Positions 1 to 8,000 of a stretch of 11,291 nt of DNA are shown here, one piece after another. The notes under the pieces were generated by a model, which ran no database searches, was not told where the DNA came from, and saw only the letters and a program-made list of their open reading frames with translations. Every line of letters starts with the position of its first letter. Within the stretch, counting starts at the first letter, position 1. The position numbers were made by a program, and so were the translations under genes. The stretch comes from an uncultured Collinsella sp. (lineage in GTDB: Bacteria > Actinomycetota > Coriobacteriia > Coriobacteriales > Coriobacteriaceae), in assembly GCA_905213265.1 (NCBI GenBank), contig CAJMHR010000055.1:1-11291 (forward strand), given 5' to 3'.

Positions 1-640
1 CGACGATCGTCTCGCCCTCAACGAACAGGCGGAAGTGGCCGGGCTCGTCGGAGGTAATGTGCAACGGGCCCATGGGAACGAGCGTCGTCTCCTTGCCCTT
101 GGTATCGGCCAGAAACTCGTAGTTTTCCATGTCGCTCGCGGGAGCGGGACGGAAGCGGTAGTCCATGGAGTCCTTGCGCAGCGGGTACAGGCCGCTGGGC
201 CAATCGTCGGGAAGCACCAGGCGGCGACGGTCGGGCAGACCCTCGGGAATCAGGCCGAACATGTCGCGAAGCTCGCGCTCGCCCCACACGCAGGCGGGGA
301 CGAACGGCGTCACGGACGGGAACGTCATCTTGGCGGGGTCGACCTCGGCACGCACGGTAACCCAGCCGGGGTCCTCCCCCTCCATGGAGATGACGTAGTA
401 CACGGCGTAACGGCCGCACAGGCTGCGCTCATCGTTGCCGACAATCACGGGAATCCAGCCGTAGCGCTCGTAGTACAGGTAGTGGACGGCCTCGGGCAGA
501 CGGTCCAGCTTGACGGTGATCGTCAGCTGGTCCTCGCACTGCCACTCAACCTTCTCGATAGCGCCCGGCACTGCGGCGCGCAGGGCCTCGACGTGGCTTT
601 CGCAACGACGAGCGTAGTCCTTTTTTTCAGGTTCTGCCAT
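1..640 (-). CDS. hyfG: HyfG, group 4 [NiFe]-hydrogenase large subunit (N-terminal part, runs off the left edge)
   Basis: This is the 5' part of the hydrogenase-4 large subunit: 213 codons are visible and the frame stays open to base 1. Residues 1 to about 170 form the NuoC-like (30 kDa) domain, with GWIPVIVGNDERSL near 61-74, FPSVTPFVPACVWGERELRD near 107-126 and LPDRRRLVLPDDWP near 135-148. From about residue 189 the sequence PMGPLHITSDEPGHFRLFVE opens the NuoD-like catalytic domain. This fused arrangement and these motifs fit HyfG/HycE and not separate NuoC and NuoD. The CxxC motifs that bind the Ni-Fe site would lie beyond the window. The ATG at 640 was chosen because it follows the hyfF stop by 4 bases and has GAGGTG (656-651) upstream as a ribosome binding site inside the end of hyfF. 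The product reduces protons to H2 on the cytoplasmic face of the complex. Confidence 0.95.
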   Translation of the reverse strand, partial: MAEPEKKDYARRCESHVEALRAAVPGAIEKVEWQCEDQLTITVKLDRLPEAVHYLYYERYGWIPVIVGNDERSLCGRYAVYYVISMEGEDPGWVTVRAEVDPAKMTFPSVTPFVPACVWGERELRDMFGLIPEGLPDRRRLVLPDDWPSGLYPLRKDSMDYRFRPAPASDMENYEFLADTKGKETTLVPMGPLHITSDEPGHFRLFVEGETIV

Positions 641-644
641 GGTG

Positions 645-2210
645 CTAATTCACCTCGCTTGTCTTGGTCTGGGAACTGAACACCATGCGGTAGAGAGGAG
701 CCTCGTGGAGCTCTTCGACGCTCTGGTTCAAAACGACGGACGTTGCATCCTCGACGCCGCTCGTGATGGCGACCGGGGTGGCGATACCGAACCACATGAC
801 CACGATCGCGAGGGCGATCTCGGGGATGATCATGAGGGCGGGCACCTCGTGGCGCTTCATGCCCTCGGGCGCCTTGCCGAAGATGGACTTGAGCGCGATG
901 CCGGTAAGGGCAAAGTACACGCCGGTGAGGCCAATGGCCACGAGCACGACCACCCAGATGGGACCGGACTGGACGCCGGCCACGAAGGTGAGGAACTCGG
1001 AGATGAACAGGGCGAACGGCGGGAAGGCGGCGAGCGCGAGCAGGGCGATGATGGTGAGCGCTGCCGTGACGGGAGCGATCTCGACGACGCCCTTGATCTT
1101 GTTCAGGTCGCGGGTGTGGTAGATGTGCTGGATGTTACCGGCCATGCAGAAGGCGAGCGCCTTCGTGAAACCGTGGAAGATGCAGTGCAGCAGGCAGGCG
1201 GCGATACCGAGCGGACCACCGATACCCAGGCACAGCGCGACCACGCCGACGTTGTCGACGGAGGAGTACGCGAAGCGGCGCTTGATATCGTCCTGCTTAA
1301 AGATGCACAGGGCGGCCACCAGGATGGACAGCGTGCCCAGGATGAGCAGGAGCGTACGCGGATAGGTGTCGCCCACCGTGATGATGGACAGGGAGTAGAA
1401 GCGGATGATCACCAGCATGGCGCACTTGAGCAGCACGCCCGAGAGCAGCGCGGAGACCGGGCTCGGAGCCTGGGAGTGCGCGTCGGGCAGCCAAGTGTGC
1501 ATGGGGAACAGGCCCGCCTTGGTGCCAAAGCCGATCACGATGAACGCGAACGCGAGGCGCACGAGCATCGGGTCGAACTGGTCGGCGTAGGGCATGATGG
1601 AGGTGAGGAAGGCTGCCTCATGCGCGTTGGGCATGATATCGGCGGCGTTCGCGTAGATGAGCAGCGTGCCGAACAGGCCGAAGGCCACGCCGGCGGTGCA
1701 GACCATCGCGTACTTCCAAGACGCCTCGAGCGCCTGCTTGTTCTTGTAGATGCCCACGAGGAACACGGTCGACAACGTGGTGGCCTCGACCGCCGCCCAG
1801 GTGAGGATGATGTTGTTGGACAGGCAGGCGAGCAGCATCGTGAAAACGAACAGGCTAAACAGCGCGTAGTACTGCTTGGTGCGTTCGGCCGGCATGGTCT
1901 TCTCCTCGATATCGATCTTGATATAGGAGATGGAGTACACGCCGGTGATGAACCCGATGATGCCTACCAGAAGGACGAAGATCGACGAGAGCGAATCGAG
2001 ATGGAGCCACAGGCCCAAAGCGTCGATATTCTGCCCGCTCGAGAGCATGGTTCCCGCGGTGACGACCGAAAGGACGAGGGTCGCCGCGACGGAGATGGTG
2101 TTGAGCCCCGCAAAGACGCTGTAGGACGTCGTCTTGGGGAGCGCAGCCATAATCAGGGAGAACACGAGGGGACAAGCGAGCAGGGCGACCGTCAGCATTG
2201 AAACATCCAT
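645..2210 (-). CDS. hyfF: HyfF, antiporter-like membrane subunit of hydrogenase-4
   Basis: A 521-residue, almost wholly hydrophobic protein of the NuoN/M/L-Mrp antiporter family, close in length to E. coli HyfF (about 526). Features expected for a proton channel are visible: Glu142 in the membrane segment WAAVEATTLS, Lys231 in GFGTKAGLFPMHTWLPDAHS, Lys262 in SGVLLKCAML, and Lys310 in DDIKRRFAYSSVDN. The late motif AAFPPFALFISEFL corresponds to the PPxxxFxSxF segment shared by this family. The start at 2210 (ATG GAT GTT) lies 3 bases after the hyfE stop, with an AAGGGG-type ribosome binding site in the end of hyfE. HyfF is one of three antiporter-like subunits encoded here (with HyfB and HyfD); it would sit in the membrane arm and is inferred to translocate protons or Na+. 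Assignment to hyfF over hyfB/D rests on the position between hyfE and hyfG and on the motif details. Confidence 0.95.
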   Translation of the reverse strand: MDVSMLTVALLACPLVFSLIMAALPKTTSYSVFAGLNTISVAATLVLSVVTAGTMLSSGQNIDALGLWLHLDSLSSIFVLLVGIIGFITGVYSISYIKIDIEEKTMPAERTKQYYALFSLFVFTMLLACLSNNIILTWAAVEATTLSTVFLVGIYKNKQALEASWKYAMVCTAGVAFGLFGTLLIYANAADIMPNAHEAAFLTSIMPYADQFDPMLVRLAFAFIVIGFGTKAGLFPMHTWLPDAHSQAPSPVSALLSGVLLKCAMLVIIRFYSLSIITVGDTYPRTLLLILGTLSILVAALCIFKQDDIKRRFAYSSVDNVGVVALCLGIGGPLGIAACLLHCIFHGFTKALAFCMAGNIQHIYHTRDLNKIKGVVEIAPVTAALTIIALLALAAFPPFALFISEFLTFVAGVQSGPIWVVVLVAIGLTGVYFALTGIALKSIFGKAPEGMKRHEVPALMIIPEIALAIVVMWFGIATPVAITSGVEDATSVVLNQSVEELHEAPLYRMVFSSQTKTSEVN

Positions 2211-2213
2211 GGC

Positions 2214-2867
2214 CTACCCCTTCAATTCGGTCAGGTCGTGGGAGTCGAGCGACTTGGTGTCGTTCCAGATCCTCACGACGACGGCGGACATGATGATGAC
2301 GGCGAAAATGGCGTCGGTGGCGATGCCGATCTCGATGATCTCGGGGGCCGTGGGCGCGAGCAGGGCGAGCGTCACGTGGCTACCGTTCTCCATAAGGCAG
2401 TACCCGAAGATTTGCTTGAGGATGTTGCGCTGGGAGATGATGCACGTGAGGCCGACGAAGAAGTGCGCGAAACTGATGGCGAGGGCCGGAGTAGCCACCT
2501 CAGCGGTGGGCAGGCTCAGGCGCGTGACCACCGCGAAGCAGATGGCCACCTCCAGACCGGTGAGGATAATGGTCCAGGCCGGCTTGATGGAGGAGGTCAG
2601 CGTGCTATCGGCAGGCGAACCCATCTTTTTGTAGGCACGGTTGAGAATGAACGGAACGAGGATCACCTTGGTGACGAAGGCCGACGCGGCCCACATGAGA
2701 AGCTCGGTGGCACCGGTGGTGAGGCCCAGGGTGAGCAGCACGCCCACCAGGACAACCGACTGGATCGCGTACCACTTAATGGCGGACGGGATGGTCTTCG
2801 AGACGACCACCATGGTGGAGGTCACGATCAGAAGACCGCCCAGGATATTGACTAACGAATAACCCAT
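2214..2867 (-). CDS. hyfE: HyfE, NuoK-like small membrane subunit of hydrogenase-4
   Basis: A 217-residue protein with about six or seven hydrophobic segments, nearly the same length as E. coli HyfE (216). The diagnostic stretch SQRNILKQIFGYCLMENGSH near residues 145-164 carries a conserved acidic residue (Glu160) in a membrane helix. ASAFVTKVILVPFI near 61-74 and EIGIATDAIFAVII near 179-192 also fit the family. HyfE belongs to the group with an NuoK-like domain found in hydrogenase-4 and Mrp-type complexes but absent from the simpler E. coli hydrogenase-3 (Hyc), so its presence marks this as a Hyf-type complex. The ATG at 2867 lies 10 bases after the hyfD stop, with GAGGTAGGA immediately upstream. 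The likely role is to link the antiporter-like subunits to the core and take part in ion translocation; that role is inferred. Confidence 0.95.
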   Translation of the reverse strand: MGYSLVNILGGLLIVTSTMVVVSKTIPSAIKWYAIQSVVLVGVLLTLGLTTGATELLMWAASAFVTKVILVPFILNRAYKKMGSPADSTLTSSIKPAWTIILTGLEVAICFAVVTRLSLPTAEVATPALAISFAHFFVGLTCIISQRNILKQIFGYCLMENGSHVTLALLAPTAPEIIEIGIATDAIFAVIIMSAVVVRIWNDTKSLDSHDLTELKG

Positions 2868-2877
2868 GTCCTACCTC

Positions 2878-4336
2878 CTAACCCATCCAACTAGAGGACA
2901 GAGGACCGGCGACGACGACCATGATCATGAGGACGACGAACACGAACGCCATGGCGCGCGGAAGGGGCTGGCCGGCGGCCACGGTCTCGCTCGGCTCACC
3001 GGGCAGGACCTTACCCATCCAACGCAGGAACCATGCGAAGGTGGCGACGGTCTCGACGACCATGACGCACACGAGGACGAAGATGACCGTGTTGGAAGCA
3101 CCAACCGCGAAGCCACCGGAAATAATCTGGAACTTGGAGAAGAACGTGCTCATGGGGGGGCACGCCGGCGATAGCGGTCGCGGCGACCGCGAAGCCCACG
3201 CCCGTGACCGGGTACTTCTTCATGAGGCCCTGGATCTTGGGCAACATACGGGTTCCCAGCGTGAAGCTGAGGGAGCCGGCGATGAGGAAGAACAGGGTCT
3301 TGGTGAACGCGTGGTTGAAGATGTGCTCGACGGCGCCGTTGAACGCCATCTGGCTTCCGAACACGGAGAGGCCCAGGCCGAAGAACACGTAGGCGAGCTG
3401 CGCGATCGTCGAGAAGGCGAGCAGGCGCTTCATATCCTTCTGGGGCAGGTACATGAGGAAGCCGAAGAGCATGGTCACGACGGCGTCGATGATGGCGACC
3501 CAACCGACGATCTCGGGGATATCGCCGGCACTCGCAAGAGCGCGGGCGAACACGCACACGCCGACCTTCACCATGGACGCGCCATGGAGGTAGGCGGAAA
3601 CGGGCGTGGGGGCCTCCATTGCGGAGGGCAGCCACATGTAGAGCGGGAACTGGGCGGACTTGGCCCAAGCGGCGAACAGGATGAGCAGCAGCACGACGGT
3701 CTTCATACCGGAATCGAGCTGGGAGATCGCGCTCAGCGCGAACGTGCCGGTTCCGGCGAACAGGAAGGCCGCGCCGATGTAGAGTCCCAGAGCGCCGATA
3801 TGGGTGATGATGAGCGCCTTCATACCGGCCTTCTTGGCCGTGGGCGTCATGTAGTAGCTGATGAGGCCCCAGGAGCACACGCCGGTGATCTCGAAGAAAA
3901 CGAGCTGGCCGACGATGGTGGAGCTGTAGGCGAGACCGGCCATGGCGCCGATGAACGTGGAGAAGTACACGTAGAAGCGGCGACGGGGCGCGTCGGGATG
4001 CTCCTTGTTCTTATCGCTCATGTACGGGAACGAATAGATGACGACGAGCAGGCCGATAGCGACGAACGCGGGTGCGAGCAGCGTGCTCATCCGGTCGAAT
4101 ATGAAGCCCATGACCAAGGTCTGGCCCATACTCGCCCAGGTTACATCGACCGCGTTCATGCCGTTTCCGGCAAACGTCGCGGCCAAGCCAACGGAAGCGA
4201 CCGTGGCGAAGCCGCCGGCAAAGGCGCAGATCCATTTAGCGTAGGGACGCGGCAGCATGACGATGAGCAGGGAGCCCAGCATGGGGACGGCGATCGCCAC
4301 CATGGCAAAGAGGGACAAGCTCGATTCGATTGACAT
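2878..4336 (-). CDS. hyfD: HyfD, antiporter-like membrane subunit, interrupted by a one-base frameshift
   Basis: From ATG 4336 the frame reads a NuoN/M/L-like protein: Glu149 in LVFFEITGVCSWGLISYY, Lys226 in AAWAKSAQFPLYMWLP, Lys257 in HGASMVKVGVCVFA and Lys303 in QKDMKRLLAFSTIAQL. At residues 391-394 (GVPP) it meets a run of seven C (3160-3154) and leaves frame, giving about 47 unrelated, Arg/His-rich residues before a stop near 3011. The next frame picks up exactly there with MSTFFSKFQ and continues with VETVATFAWFLRWMGKVLPGEPSE to a TAG at 2880-2878, as in HyfD. Deleting one C gives GVPPMSTFFSKF and a 485-residue protein, against about 479 in E. coli. The start follows the hyfC stop by 16 bases with GAAGGGAG upstream. 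The ATG at 3153 has no ribosome binding site, so the second part is not a separate gene. As written the gene is broken; a sequence error seems most likely. Confidence 0.9.
3154..3160 (-). other. Frameshift site: seven-base homopolymer within hyfD
   Basis: The plus strand has seven consecutive G (minus strand seven C) at the conserved GVPP codons of hyfD. Six C would read GTG CCC CCC ATG AGC and keep the family motif PPxxxFFSKF. Seven C shift the frame by one. The site could be a sequencing or assembly error, a slipped-strand (phase-variable) tract, or a CCC-C slip site at which ribosomes could recover the frame by a +1 shift. Confidence 0.85.
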
Positions 4337-4352
4337 AGTTTCTCCCTTCTCC

Positions 4353-5276
4353 CTACACGCCTACGACGACGAAGACGAACGCGAGGACCGCGATGCCGAC
4401 GACGGCCCAGGTCTGGTTACCAAGCACCTTGAAGCGCGAACGGGAAACGGAGTTCTCGAGCACGCCGCAGACAACGAAATCGACCAGGCACTTGACAAGG
4501 AAGACGACGGCGCCCACGAGAGCGGTGACGCCGATGGTCGCGGGCTCTCCCCAGGGGATGAAGATGGAGGTGAACCAAGCGACGACCACGACCTGCTTCA
4601 TGCCCATGGCGAGCTTCATCATGGCCAGGGACGGGCCGGAGAGCTCGGCGAGCGGGCCCTCCTGGAGCTCCTGTTCGGCTTCGGCCTGATCGAACGGAAG
4701 CTTGCCGAGCTCCATATAGCAGGCGGCCGCGAAGGCGACGCCGGCGAGGATGACGGCGACGACGCTCGAGACGTTGCCCGTAACGATGTGCTGACCCATG
4801 GTCGCAATGTCCGTGGAGCCGCACACGATGGCGACGGTAAACAGCGCGATGAGCATGGACGGCTCGATGAGCACGCTCATGAGGAGCTCGCGGATACCGC
4901 CGAAGCCCGCGTAGGCGTTGGAGGAATCCACGCCGGACAGCGCGAAGAAGAAGCGGGACAGCGCGAGCGCGTACATGATGGTGATGGCGTCACCAAAGAC
5001 GGGCATGGGGCTCTCGAGCGTGAACATGGGCAGACCCATGGCGAGCATGAACGACACCGCGAGGAACAGCGGCGGCATGATGCGCAGCACGAAGCTCGAG
5101 TCGGAACTCACGGACTCGGGACGCGCCATGAGCTTCGCGAGGTCCCGGTAATCCTGAAGGATGGCCGGACCGCGGCGATTGTGCATCTTCGCGCGAATCA
5201 CACGGGCGAGGCCGGAGAAGAAGGGCGCGACCAGCATGACCACGAGGCCCTGCGCTATCGCAAGAACGATGTTCAT
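4353..5276 (-). CDS. hyfC: HyfC, NuoH-like membrane anchor of hydrogenase-4
   Basis: A 307-residue membrane protein of the NuoH/HycD/HyfC family, slightly shorter than E. coli HyfC (about 315-322). Cytoplasmic-loop signatures are present in order: RAKMHNRRGPAILQDYRDL near 28-46, GFGGIRELLMSVLIEP near 124-139, and the acidic loop GKLPFDQAEAEQELQEGP near 191-208, which in this family faces the hydrogenase and quinone-like cavity. HyfC ties the peripheral hydrogenase module (HyfG, HyfI) to the membrane arm. The ATG at 5276 follows the hyfB stop by 17 bases and has a GGGGAGAGGA ribosome binding site. The gene sits directly between hyfB and hyfD, as in E. coli. Confidence 0.95.
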   Translation of the reverse strand: MNIVLAIAQGLVVMLVAPFFSGLARVIRAKMHNRRGPAILQDYRDLAKLMARPESVSSDSSFVLRIMPPLFLAVSFMLAMGLPMFTLESPMPVFGDAITIMYALALSRFFFALSGVDSSNAYAGFGGIRELLMSVLIEPSMLIALFTVAIVCGSTDIATMGQHIVTGNVSSVVAVILAGVAFAAACYMELGKLPFDQAEAEQELQEGPLAELSGPSLAMMKLAMGMKQVVVVAWFTSIFIPWGEPATIGVTALVGAVVFLVKCLVDFVVCGVLENSVSRSRFKVLGNQTWAVVGIAVLAFVFVVVGV

Positions 5277-5293
5277 AATATCCTCTCCCCTCT

Positions 5294-7312
5294 CTAGACC
5301 ATGACCACGGCGAGCACGAGGAAGACCACGAGCGCCGCGACGATGTAGCAGATGTATACGGAGTAGTTGCCGCCCTCGATCTTGGAGGCGAGGCCGGCCA
5401 GCTTATCGGCACCCTCGCTCGGTGCATCGACCAGGAAGCGGTCGGGCAGGGGCTCAACGCCCTGGGCGACACCGGTGAGCTTCTGGAACACGTGCGCGAT
5501 GGACCAGCAGATCTTGGTGCATACCTCGCGCAGGGTGTAGAGCGGGCCCATGAAGAGCTCTACGTCTGACGCGAAGCTCGTGGCGACGACGGGCATGTGC
5601 TCGTTGGGCTCGTAGCCGCACGCCCAAGGGTCGGTCTTCTTAGCGGGGACCTTGGTGCCGAGGTAGGACCTCAACGCAAACGCGAGGCCGGTGAGGACCA
5701 CGAGCGCGATGGCGATCGCGGGGGTGGAGGTGGCGGCACCGGAAATCTCGTTCACCAGAGACACGCCCGAGGTGGCTGTGACGGCGGAACCGGCAAGCAC
5801 GCTCTGGGCGACGTCGCCCAGAACCGGGGCGATGACGGGAGAGCCGATTCCCAGCACCACGCAGATAGCCGCGAGGAGCATCTGCGAGAACAACATCGGA
5901 GCCGGGGACTCCTTGGCGTTCGCGGCCTCCTGGGAACGAGGGCTGCTCGCGAACGAAACGCCGTAGGCCTTCACGAAGCACGTGACTGCCAGGGCACCGG
6001 TGATGGCGAGCGCGGCCGCGGAGGCGACGGCGAACACCATGACGACCGGGTCGGAGAGCATCGAGATGTTGAACAGGGACTGGTAGGTGAACCACTCGGA
6101 AACGAAGCCGTTGAGCGGCGGGATGGCCGAGATGGCAAGGGCACCGATGAGGAAGCAGACGGCCGTGACCGGCATGCGACGGAACAGACCGCCCATCTTC
6201 TCCATGTTGCGCGTACCCGTGGCATAGAGCAGGGAGCCCGCGCCGAGGAACAGCTCGCCCTTGAACATGGCGTGGTTGAGCGTGTGGTAGAGGGCGGCCA
6301 TGAGCGCGATCGTCGCGATGACGTCGTTGCCCAGGGCGTGCGCCGTCATGGACGCGCCGACACCGAGCAAGATGATGCCAATGTTCTCGACGGAGTGGTA
6401 GGCCAGCAGGCGCTTGATGTCGTGCTCGTGGAGGGCGTAGACGACGCCCAGGACCGACGAGATGGATCCGAAGACCAGGACCATGAGGCCCCACCAGAGC
6501 TGGACGCCCGAACCCGCGAGCAGGTCGAAACCGACCTTGAGGATTCCCAGGATGCCGATCTTGATCATGCCGCCGGACATGAGGGCGGACACGTTGGACG
6601 GCGCCTCGGGGTGCGCCTGGGGCAGCCAGGAGTGCAGTGGGATGATACCGGCCTTCGCGCCAAATCCGAAGAACGCGAGGACGAAGCACGCGAAGGAGAT
6701 GGCGGGTCCAAAGTCATGCGTACGGAAATCACTGAAGCTGAAGGAACCGCCCACGCCGTTGGTCATGAGCAGGAAGCTCGCCATGATAAGGACAAAGCCC
6801 ACGTGCGCGATGACGAAGTAGAGCCAACCGCCCTTGATGGAGTTCTTGTTCTCCTCGATGACGACAAGGAAGTAGCTCGTAAGCGACATGAGCTCGAAGG
6901 CGACCAGGAACCAGAACACGTTGTCGGCGGTGATGACGAGCATCATCGAGGCGACGAAGGTGTTCATGAAGAAACCGGCGCGCCCGACCTTGCCCGGGTA
7001 CTCGTCGAAGTAGGACAGACCGTAGATGAAGCCCGCAAAGGCGAGGATTGAGATGAGGACCACGATCAGGCCCGCAAGGCCGTTGAGCAAGAGCTCGAGA
7101 CGGGCGAACGGGAAAAAGAAGACCGTGTTGAGGGACGAAACGTCGCCAAGCACGGCCTCGAGGCCCGCGATGAACGACAGCACGGCCGCGACGGCGCCGA
7201 TCAGGCAGCCGGCGGTCTTGGCGGCGTTATCGGCCTTAATCAGCAGAACCGAGGCGAGCGCACCGATGCACGAGACGGCAAGCGATGCGATAAACAGCGT
7301 CATGCTATCCAT
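5294..7312 (-). CDS. hyfB: HyfB, large antiporter-like membrane subunit of hydrogenase-4
   Basis: A 672-residue membrane protein of the NuoL/HycC/HyfB family, the same length as E. coli HyfB. Key residues for ion channelling are visible: Glu140 in WFLVAFELMSLTSYFLVV, Lys220 in GFGAKAGIIPLHSWLPQAHP, Lys251 in GGMIKIGILG, Lys300 in HDIKRLLAYHSVENIG, and His343 and His347 in YHTLNHAMFKGELFLGAG. The motif ISAIPPLNGFVSEWF is the family equivalent of the segment where hyfD is frameshifted. The C-terminal part (about residue 560 onward) carries a soluble stretch, DPWACGYEPNEHMP, followed by a last hydrophobic segment. The ATG at 7312 overlaps the hyfA stop by 8 bases, with AAGGGAG eight bases upstream; an in-frame ATG at 7303 is a less likely start. 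The overlap suggests translational coupling with hyfA. Confidence 0.95.
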   Translation of the reverse strand: MDSMTLFIASLAVSCIGALASVLLIKADNAAKTAGCLIGAVAAVLSFIAGLEAVLGDVSSLNTVFFFPFARLELLLNGLAGLIVVLISILAFAGFIYGLSYFDEYPGKVGRAGFFMNTFVASMMLVITADNVFWFLVAFELMSLTSYFLVVIEENKNSIKGGWLYFVIAHVGFVLIMASFLLMTNGVGGSFSFSDFRTHDFGPAISFACFVLAFFGFGAKAGIIPLHSWLPQAHPEAPSNVSALMSGGMIKIGILGILKVGFDLLAGSGVQLWWGLMVLVFGSISSVLGVVYALHEHDIKRLLAYHSVENIGIILLGVGASMTAHALGNDVIATIALMAALYHTLNHAMFKGELFLGAGSLLYATGTRNMEKMGGLFRRMPVTAVCFLIGALAISAIPPLNGFVSEWFTYQSLFNISMLSDPVVMVFAVASAAALAITGALAVTCFVKAYGVSFASSPRSQEAANAKESPAPMLFSQMLLAAICVVLGIGSPVIAPVLGDVAQSVLAGSAVTATSGVSLVNEISGAATSTPAIAIALVVLTGLAFALRSYLGTKVPAKKTDPWACGYEPNEHMPVVATSFASDVELFMGPLYTLREVCTKICWSIAHVFQKLTGVAQGVEPLPDRFLVDAPSEGADKLAGLASKIEGGNYSVYICYIVAALVVFLVLAVVMV

Positions 7313-7922
7313 TGTTTACGCTCCCTTCTGCTTTCTCGGACAGACCCTGGGCCACAGCCGCCACGTCGACGGCAGGGCCGTTCTGAATCGAACGCAGGCG
7401 CTTGGCCTCGTCGAGTTCGCGATCTGCCGCGCCGCCCATGACGGTGAGCGCCTTGGTGGGGCAAGCCGCCACGCAGTGCGGACCCTCGGGGTCGAAGGCG
7501 CACAGGTCGCACTTGACGGCACAGGTGTACTGGCCGGGCGCCCACGTAAGCAGGCTGCTCAGGGACTTAGGGTACGAAGGCGTCGGGTCGCACATGCCTG
7601 CGACACCGGCAATAGACGTGCCGTCCGGATGGATGGCGCCGAAGGGGCACACGATGGCGCACAGCCTGCACCCGATGCACTCCTGCTCCTTAACGTGGAT
7701 GCGGTCGCCATCGTGCTCGATGGCGTTCACCGGGCAGACCTCGGCGCAAGGGGCACCCTCGCAATGGTGGCAGGCCAGGGCGGCCGAAATGCCGCCGGTC
7801 TTCACGAGCGCCAGACGCGGCGTGTCCTGAAGACCCAGCATCCGGTGGGCATCTGCACAGGCGGACTGGCATGTTCCGCAGCCGATGCACCTCTCCGGGT
7901 TGATATCGATGAAGCGGTTCAT
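7305..7922 (-). CDS. hyfA: HyfA, four-cluster [4Fe-4S] electron-transfer subunit
   Basis: A 205-residue polyferredoxin, the same length as E. coli HyfA. Four cysteine quartets are visible: Cys12/15/18/22, Cys51/54/59/63 (CHHCEGAPCAEVC), Cys82/85/88/92 (CIGCRLCAIVC) and Cys138/141/150/154, each last Cys except the first being followed by Pro. Two more cysteines (111 and 134) flank a loop of unknown role. HyfA passes electrons from formate dehydrogenase H towards the hydrogenase small subunit. The ATG at 7922 was preferred to the GTG at 7928 because AAGGA lies about 7 bases before the ATG but would abut the GTG; it also starts MNRF as in E. coli. The gene follows fdhF by 78 bases that hold a strong hairpin, and its end overlaps hyfB. 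Confidence 0.95.
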   Translation of the reverse strand: MNRFIDINPERCIGCGTCQSACADAHRMLGLQDTPRLALVKTGGISAALACHHCEGAPCAEVCPVNAIEHDGDRIHVKEQECIGCRLCAIVCPFGAIHPDGTSIAGVAGMCDPTPSYPKSLSSLLTWAPGQYTCAVKCDLCAFDPEGPHCVAACPTKALTVMGGAADRELDEAKRLRSIQNGPAVDVAAVAQGLSEKAEGSVNNG

Positions 7923-7944
7923 CCCCACTTCCTTTCAAAATAAC

Positions 7945-7979
7945 GGGCCGGGCGTCCGATGCGCTTGGACGCCCGGCCC
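7945..7979 (-). terminator. Strong GC-rich hairpin between fdhF and hyfA, possible partial terminator or processing site
   Basis: A perfect 13-bp inverted repeat (arms 7945-7957 and 7967-7979, GGGCCGGGCGTCC) encloses a 9-base loop. On the minus strand the hairpin is followed by GTTATTTTG, a short, interrupted T-rich tail. This resembles an intrinsic terminator with a weak U tract. As hyfA-G lie downstream without an obvious promoter of their own, partial termination or mRNA processing and stabilisation is more likely than complete termination. Confidence 0.65.
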
Positions 7980-8000
7980 AAATAGCCAACGAGAACGGGA

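Noticed and set aside
639..2201. A long plus-strand open frame opposite hyfF, with similar ones opposite hyfC/hyfD, hyfB and fdhF.
   Set aside because: The translations are low-complexity and rich in Asp, Glu, His, Arg and Gly, as expected from the antisense of high-GC membrane-protein genes. They match no family and their true strand has clear homologues.
2878..3153. A separate small membrane-protein gene starting at ATG 3153.
   Set aside because: It is the C-terminal part of HyfD in the shifted frame. No ribosome binding site precedes the ATG, and its sequence joins directly to GVPP of the upstream frame.
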